Shown piece by piece: positions 1 to 10,130 of a DNA stretch of 64,000 bases; within the stretch, counting starts at the first letter, position 1, and each line of letters opens with the position of its first letter. Origin of the DNA: Neoechinorhynchus agilis. Its lineage: Eukaryota; Acanthocephala. The notes beneath the pieces were generated by a model. The model had not been told where the DNA came from. It worked only from the letters and a program-made list of their open reading frames with translations, and ran no database searches. The position numbers and the translations under genes are program-made. The stretch spans positions 11,036,001-11,100,000 of the forward strand of contig CM121342.1 in assembly GCA_051530055.1 (NCBI GenBank). The letters run 5' to 3'.

Positions 1-1814
1 GCATCAATCAGCGGGTCTTTGAACAAATACGAGCCCTTGGCCAAGTAATTCACAGAATTAAAATATGTGATGGTTTATAGAAAAATTATTGAATTTCCCT
101 CTTAATGTTCAGTCTTTTAATCCCTTTTACTTTTCGGCAATTAATTTATTCGCTTTTTAGTGAAACGGTGGATTTGCAGTGTTATATATGGTTCTATGAG
201 CATTGGGCCTATCGCAAGTGCAGATTGTGATTGCAATAATTAAGGCAAAAATGAAGTTATTTCGTATTTACATACCTATGCCAAGGCGCAGCAAATTGAA
301 AGATTTACATCGCGTAGATGTTTACTAAATGATTTCAAAAATACAAAGTAATAGAAAAAATCGTAAAATAATTAGAGCACAATTAAACTTCGACTAAAAA
401 CTGCCACCATTTTCAGTTTCCTAATAAATTTAAATTAGATGTTAAATTGAATTCTTGTTTGCTTTACCTCCTGTGCAAAGAATATTTCGAACTTTCACAT
501 TCAATTAGATGCTTAAGCCGATTGGCGGCTATGCAGCATAGATAAATTTAGTTGCACCGCATTCTCCCTAAGTCTATTTGCCCGGCAAATTATCCACCGA
601 CTAAATCGAGGTGTTATACACAACTCATTGGTTTTGCCTTTAAGATGGTCGCGGAAGATTGAGAACCGTAGAATGTTTAACTAAGCACCACATTGTAGTC
701 CGGAAACAGGTCTATGTGCACTTTAATCGCACATCCAATTGTTTATCATCTCCTCATCTGAATTCTAGACGCCATGTTGCCATGACCAATGGAATATGAA
801 GAGCTATTCAAATTTTAATCACACTAAATAGGAGACAATACGTGTAGATCGGCCGACTTTTAGTAGCACCGTTACAATTGTTTCACACATGCATTGAGTT
901 CAAAGTCATTCGAATGCTAAGAATAGTTGAGCAATAAGACTTGGTAATAGGTTAGATTTGCTTTATATCAATCGCTTTATATCTAAAGGTCCAAACGAGC
1001 TTTCTGACATGCCAGACTAATGAACCGAAATCGAGTAGACAAAAGCATCATTCTTGTGGTTCAAGAACGAACATTTTTAGTCATTTTATTAAACGGCTAA
1101 GATATAAACACTGTTTTTTATGCATTTAGTAGTTTACTTTTAAAAAGATTATTTCTACTTTCAAAATAACGGTTTTCGCAATACTATCTTGACTTCCAAT
1201 GAATATTTTGAGCTAAGACGATACATAATGATTCAGGGGTATTAGCTGATGATTTTATTGATTAACAATCTTGGGTTGTATTATAGGGCAGTCTTTTTAC
1301 CACGGTGAAGTATTTAACACAAGTAGCTTGCACTTTTATGAACAGTTTGCATCAGCTCTGCGCTAGTCAATTTAAATTTAGTACTTAAATCCAAAAGCCA
1401 ACCGCATTGCAATATTTGATTTTGATCTTCACCAAAGACTTTCAAACCTTTCTTACTACTACAAGTCATGAATATTCAAGCTGTCTTTTTCTTAGTTAAA
1501 ACGACACAGCAAAAGAAGCTAGACTATTGACTCATAGCTTAATAATACAGACATGCAAACTTCTAGCTTTGGGAAGCTCAACGCCAACTCGATGACTGGA
1601 TCGTCGATTGTCAAAAAAATGTGACGGTCTTAGAAAGACAGTGCATTCATACTCGGTATAAAAATCCGAGCATTTTTGTGAAATAAGCCTCAAACTCTGC
1701 GCATACGGTGTATCCTCGTCGTTCAAAAGGATCAACTTTTACATCCGTGCTTGGAAACAGGTGAATATTGATTTGTTAAAGGAGTTTTAGAGCCGCAATG
1801 AATAGTTTTTCTTC
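1..1814. other. intergenic, no gene recognised
   Basis: AT-rich sequence with only short frames that show no family resemblance and no convincing splice chain. It probably carries the upstream region of the phosphate transporter gene that starts at 1815, but I could not pick a promoter element with confidence. Confidence 0.5.
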
Positions 1815-4800
1815 ATGTTTGATGGTGAAGAATACCGATTGGAGGATCCGAGGAAACTGCAACTGGATGACAAGGAAAGCAGTTATCTTACCCTGACTGC
1901 TCTGGCTGATGAACAAATCAGTTCTGATGTCGATGAGAATGATCATGCTGAAGTTACCACAGTTCAAGAGGAGCGAAGATCGACTGAAATATGTAAGTAT
2001 TTCGAGTAGACTCATATTTTTCTACACTCGCCGCTGGAACCCAAACGTAAAATACGACTTGAACTTCCAAGTGCTTGAGGCAGGCAAACTTGCTGATTAT
2101 ACAACCTAACGTTCGCTGTTTTTTACTAGGGAATGTTAATGTTAAAGTGGTGTTCTTTTGATTTCAACCTGTGTTTCCATCTGAATATGGAAAGTTCCGT
2201 TATCGACAACCAGGAAGCAAATGGAATAGAGTTATTTAGGGTTACAGCGGTAAAAGGAGATTCTAGAGATGAAGGTCCTCTATTATTTTAATTTATTTCC
2301 AAGCATAAATTCTAAGACCTATTTAATCTTACCATCCTTAAGACGAACCAAAACGCAATAAAAAGAAGAAGATAAAAAAGATTTCCATTCTCGTCTTAAA
2401 ACTGTTGAGCTTATTGCCGGTTCTTTATTTTTTCATCTGTTCACTTGATCTCCTAACGTCAGGATTCCAATTGCTTTCAGGTAGGTTTCAGCTCCCCGTC
2501 TTTTTATAATTACACACACAAAAGGGAAACTGGCTGGAAAATTATTCGCCCAGGGAAGTGTATTGAACAATCCGATTGCCGGACTTATGTTAGGAGTCTT
2601 TGTCACCGTTTTGGTTCAAAGTAGCTCGACCACGTCGGCAATCATCGTCAGTATGGTTTCAGCTGATGGTTTGTTCAAGACCGATAAATTTCTCTTTCGT
2701 TACTAAAATTAAGAACTGCAGTGCTAAATGTCAAAAATTCAATACCGATCATAATGGGCGCCAATGTTGGCACATCGGTTACCAATACGATCGTAGCCCT
2801 CGGTCAGATGGCAAGTTTTTGTTTGGGTAGTTGATATGAGTTCCCGTCACTCGTTTGTAGGACGACCGAGAAGAGTTCCGACGGGCATTTAGCGGAGCTA
2901 CCATTCACGACGTGTTCAACTGGTTAAATGTCATAATTCAATTGCCTCTTCAAGCAGGCACAGGTGATTGAATCATTCTCGTTTAGTTCTCTTTACAAAC
3001 AGATAGATAATAATAGTGCCTAAAAATAGACTAATTTTTTATTGATGATCTTTTAACTTTTTGCACTTATTTTTCTTAACAGGATTCTTGGACAAAGCAA
3101 CCGCACTTATGGTTAAAAATATAAACGGGACATCTAACACAACCAATCCTCAGTTTCTAAAGGTCATCACGGATCCACTCACAAGCAAAATCATACAGGT
3201 AAATGATGGAAAGACGTAAAAGGCTGATTTAAAATGCTTAATTTTATTAATAGATTTATTGTTCCGTTCCCTTGAAATTATTCTGCTATTTTAACCTCAG
3301 CTCAACGCCACCGGAAGGGGATTGCGCTACGAATAAAATGCTTATAAAAGTAAATCTATTTATAGTTAAGCCATAGAAATTACATTTTTTGTATCCCCGA
3401 TAGTGAAAATACTGAATCTGCTTCTCAATTAGCAATGACGGAACAAGCGGTACCTGAACTTCTTGTATTTAAAGACAGTGTTAACCTATGAAAGCTCGCT
3501 TTTGACCTTACGGGTGCCCTGACTTCGTAACTCGCAAAGCCTTTATTTCGAGTCAACTCTTGACGTACCCTTTAGAGTTTGTCAAACGCAATAATCACTA
3601 AAGTAATCATCATTCCTTTCAACTTCTCCGCATTAAGATTATCTATTTGAAGGTGACTTAGTATCAAACGTCTGTAAAGAAAATCTTCTTGAATTATAAC
3701 GATGAAGGAAAAGGCGATAAATTAAGTGTAGATTGCACAACTGAAATATAACTTAATTTTTCAATAAGGTTCTTTTAACTTTGCCAGAAAAAAGTGCAAT
3801 AACCTTTTAGAAATGAGTTAAAATTATTTCAATATTTCTTTGTTGTTTATGCGACGTCGGCATCGTTAGGATTAATTTATTTAATAAATTTTATTTTTAG
3901 GTTAATAAGACTGTGGTTGAACTCGTAGCAAAGAACATTAGTCAACCAGATGATCGACTTATAAAAACCTCTTGTAAAAAGACAGTTTTCAATGAAACAA
4001 CTAATACCGAAAGTGTAATAACTGTTGACTGTAAGCTCCGTGCCTTTCTCTTAAGACAAAAGCGTTACTGAAAGTTTAGGTGAATACCTTTTTCGACATT
4101 TAAAATGGCCCGACTGGGCCATCGGTGCATTGGTAACAGCGCTAGCGTTGATTGGCCTTATAATATGCCTCGTTCTGATGGTGAAGATTCTCCGATCCCT
4201 TCTTGAAGGACCGATTTCAAAAGCCTTGAGGAAGACCATCGATAAAGACTTTCCTGGGATTTTCAGATATCTTACCCCGTATGCTTTTCTATTGGTAAGT
4301 CTCGTATTTTTTTGCGGAATGCAATTCAGCGTTTTCTAGTTTGGAATGGGTGCCACAATCTTGGTGCAAAGTAGTTCAGTTTTCACATCAGCCATTACTC
4401 CACTTGTTGGCACAGGGGTGATTGGTCTTCACCGGATGTACCCACTCACCCTTGGATCAAATATCGGCACAACTGTCACAGCTATACTGTCGGCATTTAG
4501 TTCAGGAAGCGTTCAAAGTCTACGGAACTCACTGCAAACTGCCTTGGCTCACTTGTTATTTAATATTTTTGGTGTTTGTCTATGGTTCGTTGTGCCGATA
4601 ACACGAAAACCACCTCTGGCAATTGCAAGATTCCTGGGCAAACAAACCGCAAAATATCGATGGTTCGCACTTTTCTACTTGCTTATGATGTTTTTGGCGT
4701 TTCCCGGTGTACTTTTTGGCTTATCATTCGCTGGAACGTGAGTATTTAAGGACACAGGAGGGTTATCTTAAGAAAATGTATATTAAACGTTTCCGTTAAC

Positions 4801-5104
4801 ACGTTTTAGGGCATATGCCGCTGTCGCATTGGCCATAATCATTTTGATTATTGTCTTGATTTTAATTCTGAACGCCATAATGAGATACAGACCAAAATGG
4901 CTACCTACATGGCTACGAAGTTGGAAATTCCTACCAGAACCCATGAGATCATTGGCACCATATGACAGAGCTCTCGCAAGGATGAAAATACTCAGCACAA
5001 CTTGGATCAGGTCGCATTTGATCCGACCGGAATCCTCAGTTACTTCGATGACGAAGTTGTTTCGATATGAAAAAAGAGATCAGGACGATCAGATGGAACT
5101 CTGA
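1815..5104 (+). CDS. SLC34: sodium-dependent phosphate cotransporter, SLC34 (NaPi-II) family
   Basis: Plasma-membrane Na+/inorganic phosphate symporter. I assembled ten exons that all join in frame: 1815-1992, 2343-2480, 2525-2668, 2722-2810, 2861-2963, 3083-3198, 3901-4030, 4080-4294, 4340-4737 and 4810-5104, giving about 601 residues, close to the family's usual 600-690. The N-terminal ~60 residues are acidic and divergent. The family's inverted repeat is clear: a first QSSS motif in exon 3 ([11 protein letters not shown]), [16 protein letters not shown] in exon 4, [16 protein letters not shown] in exon 5, a second QSSS motif in exon 9 ([11 protein letters not shown]) and [10 protein letters not shown]. 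Exons 6-7 encode the large extracellular loop with N-glycosylation sequons and cysteines. The intron after 2810 begins GCAAGT, so it is a GC-AG intron; only this junction keeps frame and family sequence. The gene is isolated and upstream of the SET gene on the same strand. The start is the first ATG of the open exon; a further 5' non-coding exon is possible. Confidence 0.95.
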
Positions 5105-5139
5105 AATTTGGACTAGAATTGTTCAATATTACCAGATGA

Positions 5140-5158
5140 AATAAATTAAGTGAATAAA
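5140..5158 (+). promoter_or_regulatory. polyadenylation signals of the SLC34 gene
   Basis: Two AATAAA hexamers (5140-5145 and 5153-5158) lie 36-54 nt after the stop codon at 5104, a normal spacing for a short 3'UTR. Confidence 0.6.
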
Positions 5159-5551
5159 GAGAGAGAAGGTGTTTCAAAAATAAATTCGATAAATACGTAA
5201 AAAAATTTTTTGGTTAGGGTGATATTTTCTAAAGCAATTCAAACAACAAAGCTCTTGTTCAAAGCCTTAAAATTGCGTATTCTCCACAGAAAAATGAGCA
5301 TTTTTACGAATGACGAGAAAAGGAGATCTAGTTTTCGACATTGATAGCCTTAAAATGCAAGAATAAATTATTATGAATAGTATTAAGAGAAAAATAGTCA
5401 ATTGATTCTACGCTCTTTCGATTATTCACGACACTGGATGCTAAAATTAGTCCGCAAATATTCATAGACAATGTAGACTTTAAAAAGACTCTCCCGCAAG
5501 AATCATAAATTCAATAACTTTACGTTCATAGCTCCGTTTATAATAAACGTT

Positions 5552-6868
5552 ATGAATGTTAGAAATTGGCCACAGAATGAGTGTATTGTGAGTATATTGG
5601 GAATCAATATCATTCTGTTTGATCGAAGCCTTTTCTCGTATAGTACATCGATGACCTTATTCCAACTGATGAACTTATTACTGATGATATCATTGTGAGT
5701 GAATGTCGAAGGAACTATGACTCGAATGGTCGGATTATCGATGGATTCGCACTTGTAATAGGGAATCCTTTCAGCGAATAAAAGCTTTATAGCAGCAATA
5801 AAAGTATGAAATATTTAGGTTATCAAAGTTTATTTCTTAGCCAACTTAAGGGAAAAGTAAGCAAAATGCCTATCAACCGAAATGTTTTCTATCCCCTAAT
5901 ATTCCATTCGTTCTTTGTAAAAAAAGATATACTGTAAAATTTTATTTTTAATTTTAAAAAAGTCACTGAAAAAACATAATTCAAAATAACATTTTTGCAC
6001 AATTAAGATCTTTTTTTACAAAGAACGAATGGAATATTAGGGGATAGAAAACATTTCGTTTGATAGGCATTTTGCCTACTTTTCCCTTAAGTCGGCTAAG
6101 AAATAAGCTTTGATAACCTAAATATTTCATACTTTTATTGCTGCTATAAAGCTTTTATAGAAATTAAATTTTGCTAGATATTGTTGATAGTTTTGACTTT
6201 CTTATATTAAGATTGAAATGACCACTGTATTATGTTTGAGAAGTAACTATTCGGTTGTTTTTATTGATTGGATATTTGGCTTTCACTTTAGCGCCTAGCT
6301 GAAATGCGAATCTTCCGTCTTTATTGTGGATCCCATGAACGCACTGATTGTTGAATGCGACACAGAGTTCTGTTCGGACAAGGATTGCACAAACGTCTTA
6401 GTACAACGTGGGTGTCAGGTAAAAACCAAAATCGAAGCGATTGAACACAAAGGAAAGGGACTCTTTGCGGATGAGTCAATTCCAAAATCTACATTTCTCT
6501 TTGAATACGCTGGAATCGCTAGAACAACTGTGGGTGGTTCCGCGACGGGTAAATACATTTTAACTGTTACGGTTTCATCTTTAAACTATACCAAATTCTC
6601 CATCGATGCTCAGAATTACGGAAACGAATCACGATACATGAACCACGCATGCGGAAATGCCGCCAATACCATTCCAGTGCTTGTGTGGACTCCTCGCCAC
6701 TCTATTCCACACGTTGCCTTCTTCGCTTCAAAGGATTTAAAAAAGAACGAGGAAATCAGCTTTGATTATGGCTGGTCGATTGACGGAGACGTGAAGGCGA
6801 GTACTTCTCGCTGTTTCTGCAATGGATCGCAATGTCAACGATATCTTCCTCATCACCGAAACAACTAA
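5552..6868 (+). CDS. SET-domain protein, G9a/SETMAR-type lysine methyltransferase
   Basis: Predicted SAM-dependent protein (histone) lysine methyltransferase acting on chromatin. Three exons join in frame: 5552-5587, 5644-5754 and 6299-6868, about 238 residues. Exon 2 carries the end of a pre-SET region (YIDDLIP, then NYDSNGRIIDGF, like the YDKDGRLL stretch of G9a). Exon 3 has the last pre-SET Cys cluster (VECDTEFCSDKDC), the SET core (HKGKGLFADESIP, FEYAG, NESRYMNHACGN, EEISFDYGW) and a post-SET CxCxxxxC (CFCNGSQC), with the FLP-like ending seen in SETMAR. Most zinc-binding cysteines of a full pre-SET are missing, and the usual NHSC is NHAC. The Tyr of the FDY motif and the Asn-His pair remain. 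Intron 2 (5755-6298) is filled by a hairpin element. The stop codon overlaps that of the convergent gene at 6865. The 5' end is the weakest part of the model. Confidence 0.85.
5779..6158. repeat. long inverted repeat (foldback/MITE-like) inside the SET gene intron
   Basis: Two ~150-bp arms, 5779-5930 and 6008-6158, are near-perfect reverse complements around a ~77-nt AT-rich centre. Outer termini read ATAAAAGCTTTATAGCAGC and its complement. No transposase frame is present and a target-site duplication is not clear (a TA is possible). It lies wholly within intron 2 of the SET gene, so the pre-mRNA should contain a long hairpin. Confidence 0.85.
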
Positions 6869-7719
6869 AAATCTATCGAACTAATCCAAGGAAAACGCAC
6901 GCCACCTTCATCCTCTTTCATATCATCAATGCAGTTTTCTTTTATTACATCTCCAGAATATGAGTCGATGATTGTCAGTTTTGGAACATAGTTAACATTT
7001 GAACGCTGGGCTAGGAAATCGATCACATCGTCTGCATCAAGTTCCACATGAAGCCATGGCATCGTTTCGTAAAATACTTCAAACGCGTCCTCGCTATCAT
7101 TTCTTGAACAAAAAATAATTTCAAAATTCTTGGATTTGCTATGTTCTTCATAGAACTTGATTAAAGTCTCTGCGAATCGTCTAAGTGAAGGACAATGCTG
7201 ACTGAGAAATTATTTATAGAGGATAAAAAATATTTTAAATACTTTGCAAAAATTGATTTATCGAATGAATTCATCGGCCTTCCTTTCATGATAAGGCCGA
7301 AAGCTAAGGACACTTCAAATTTCCTCTTCCGATTGCTTTAAAGAATAAAAGTTCCTACAAAATCCTGGCTTCGAATGATTCGCAAGGTGATATTTCTATG
7401 TGTCTCAATGATGTTTCGTTCATTTGGAAAAAAACCATTTTTAAAGATTTTCGATTTATCTCCAATTTTTTGGGCATTTGATAAAATCAAGCAACTGGTA
7501 ATTGAGTGAAAAAACCGCGTACGTATTTGCAGCCGGGCAGCATTATCCTCAATCACATGGTGGACACCAGGAAGCGCCGAAGTATAGAAAGATAAAATCG
7601 TATTTTTCTAAATTTTTAGCTGGAACTTTGTCCTTCGTGAGAATTTTATCTTTGCACAAAACCTGCAATTTTGACTTTGATTCCTTATCGTAGGGCAGAG
7701 TAAAACTACAGTACAACAT
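6865..7719 (-). CDS. nucleoredoxin/tryparedoxin-like thioredoxin-fold protein
   Basis: Probable thiol-disulfide oxidoreductase of the nucleoredoxin/tryparedoxin/NXNL group. Exon 1 (7719 to ~7568) encodes MLYCSFTLPYDK, then LEKYDFIFLYFGAS and, reading on, WCPPCD and a stop. Exon 2 (7201 to 6865) gives LRRFAETLIKFYEEH, NFEIIFCSRNDSEDAF, YETMPWLHV, VPKLTIIDSYSGDVI and a C-terminal FPW, each with a counterpart in nucleoredoxins (EIVFVSxDxSEEAF, MPWL, PTLxxLD, FPW). A canonical GT donor exists just before the CPPC codons (GTGTCC); using it gives SCQHCPSLRRF, about 162 residues in total. The exact junction around the active site is therefore uncertain. The gene is convergent with the SET gene and their stop codons overlap. 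Two-exon length fits NXNL-type proteins of 150-210 residues. Confidence 0.75.
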
Positions 7720-7999
7720 TTTTTGTTTTTGTCAGTTGTTTGACTCCAAAAAGACATGACTGTCTTTTACTAAAGTTTTATGAATCATTTCATATGAATG
7801 CGTACATTTTGACTTATACGTTGTGGTTTTATAGCTAGTTTTCTAAAAACAATTAAAATTATTACCATTGTTTGAAAAATCGAATCCATTGTTGATTATT
7901 AGATTTGCCATTTCATCGGCATTACCGTTCTGTGCGGTACCGTAGCTCAGTTTCTTAAATCAAGTTATTTTGAAAAAAACAAGTCTGGTTTCGGTGAAT
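7720..7999. other. intergenic, likely promoter side of the nucleoredoxin-like gene
   Basis: AT-rich sequence between the start of the minus-strand nucleoredoxin-like gene and the LINE fragment. No coding segment or clear core promoter was recognised. Confidence 0.4.
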
Positions 8000-9090
8000 T
8001 TAGCAAGAAAAATATATGATGCTTTTAACCTTGAAAAATATATGAACAATCAATATATCACGGGAAAATCCTTTCTCCAAAAGAGTACCAGTATCACAAT
8101 GAATGCTTACAACTGAATCGAGAAAATACTTCCAATCTATTTCATCAAGCTGCATCGAAATGCTTATTTTTTGGGCTAGGAACGAAGTCGATCTTGGCTC
8201 TCCAGTCGCCGCGTTGATTCGTTTTCCCAAGTCCTTCAGGAGGGCTAGTGCCGACCCTCCCAAGGCCCCATACGTTTCCACGCCGAAGGGGACAAAATAG
8301 TAGTTTCGGATTAGCTTCCTGTATTTCGAGCATTTCCACTTCTTTGCCGCCGTCGCCGCTCCTCCTGGACCTTTTTTCGAGTGGCTGATGTTGGAGTTTG
8401 CCAACGTGTCCACACACGTTGCATCCCACAACAAACATTTTCCCTCCCGCCAAGGAAATACGGTCACGCCATCAGGGCGTCTTCCACCTAATATACAAAA
8501 ATGAGTGGGTTCTAGAATGTTTGGGAGGGAAAGCGTTTTTAGAGTCCTACTCAGAGTGGCATTGATTTCAGCATGCCTTGGAAATCGTCCCGCTGACGTC
8601 TTGCATATGAGACCGTGTCTCCCTGAAGAGTCCACTGTAGTGCCGCAGCTGCAGCGATGCGGGATGCAAATCGGTAGGCCTCTAATCTCAAGGATACTGT
8701 GATCCTGACGACTGAGTCAGCAAGGAGAGTTCCAAGTTTTTCTACAGGGAGAGCATTCAGCCACGCTCCCGACTCCTTCATGGAACAGGCTACCAGCCGC
8801 ACCTGCGACACCTCACCCAGAAGATCTTTGAAAGAGTTGTGAATCTTCTGAACAAGAGGAATGTCCTAAGACGACTGTTTGCATTCATTTGCGGGGAGCT
8901 GGTTGATGCCTGTTAATTGATGCCATTGAGATAATCCTGTTTCAAAGATCGCATCCTTCAGTGATGTGCCTAAAATGGCATCGACATAGACTTTACTTGC
9001 CCGGCAAGAGGAGAGGAATGCGGCCAGCATTTTGACCAGCACCGATGAATAGAAGCGGGGAGGTTGTAAACAACGCATAGATAAATTGTA
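8000..9090 (-). mobile_element. LINE 3' fragment with C-terminal PD-(D/E)XK-like domain
   Basis: Minus-strand frames 8811-8551 and 8635-8000 encode KESGAWLNALP, then SSGRHGLICKTSAGRF, RHAEINATLSRTLK, GGRRPDGVTVFPW, LLWDATCVDTLANSN and YYFVPFGVETYGALGG. This is the C-terminal domain found after the reverse transcriptase in a group of animal non-LTR elements. The EP...RPD...WDAT pattern looks like a PD-(D/E)XK nuclease fold (inference). The stretch 9090-8866 corresponds to the linker region upstream. The same domain recurs at 60336-61145. The copy is 5' truncated, shifts frame at least once and has no reverse transcriptase core, so it is dead. Confidence 0.75.
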
Positions 9091-9184
9091 TACAAATAAA
9101 TTTATGATTTTTTTCATTAAGTACCTTCGAATATAATTTGTTAATGAAGGAATTCGCCGGAGGAAATAAAAATGCAAGGCTCAT

Positions 9185-9720
9185 TCACAAAACATTCGTC
9201 AATATGCGTAAATTAGAATATTTTAAGGTAAGCTATTGTTGTACCAAATTTTTATCGACACGTTGGATTTCTTGAGACTTGATTACTTCTGAGGAACACG
9301 AAAAATATTTTTTAAATAGTCGTATAGTTTAACAACATGGAAAGATTTTAAGGAATTGCTTTGTCGCATTTACAGAATAATTTAGTTAATTTTTAGCAGT
9401 GTTATCGAAGTCTCAAACCACGATAGTTTTATACGGGAAAAGAATTGCGGATTTGTACTTACCAATACACGAAAAAGGACGGATTCAAAAATTTATAACA
9501 AAAATAATCCGTTCTCAAAAATTGTGATCAGTGCCACACAGAGTGAAGACACCGAATCCCGAAACCAACCAGAAAAGCTGCTAATTTTCTTGATCTCGAA
9601 GCTATTTTCTACATTTAGACTCTAACATTCTTTTCACAATCGAATCTATCTTCTTGAAAAATGATATCGTTAGATTTAGCTTATAATGAAATTCTTTTTT
9701 ATATCCGTTTAAGTCTTTGA
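9185..9720. other. intergenic, nothing recognised
   Basis: AT-rich sequence between the LINE fragment and the LRR remnant. No frame, repeat or RNA gene that I could support. Confidence 0.4.
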
Positions 9721-9779
9721 ATCACTTCACGAACTTGCATTTCTTTGAATACGTCGTAATAAAATTCGAATGATTCGAA

Positions 9780-10010
9780 GACATACGTTCGCTAGAACTT
9801 CGATGATGGTTTTTCTCGACCCTGGGTACAATTATCTTAAGCCAGCCAAAGATCGTGATTCGTTTTATAGGCTTTAACAACTGGTTTATCTCTACTTGGA
9901 TAAGACCATAATTCATTTCTCTCTCTGATTTGTTAACCGTGCTGAAAAATATCATTTATCTCGACATCTCAAATAATCCCATTCGACAACTACATATTGG
10001 GCAGTGACGG
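9780..10010 (+). pseudogene. leucine-rich-repeat gene remnant
   Basis: The plus strand reads LKNIIYLDISNNPIRQLHIG at 9940-10002 and then a stop. Nearby pieces in shifted frames resemble further repeats (FLDPGYNYLKPAKD, LVYLYLDK). The ISNNPIR phrase is shared with the larger broken LRR gene at 27.3-28.7 kb, so both probably derive from one LRR family. There is no continuous frame, start codon or splice chain. Confidence 0.55.
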
Positions 10011-10130
10011 GTTTTGAAATAATTCGCAGAAGTTCGTGCTAAGGAAACAAATATTACCCATCTTCTGTAATATTGAACATAGAAAAGTCACCGATAGCTG
10101 TATAGCTAAGAGCTTATTCAGGATCCTGCT

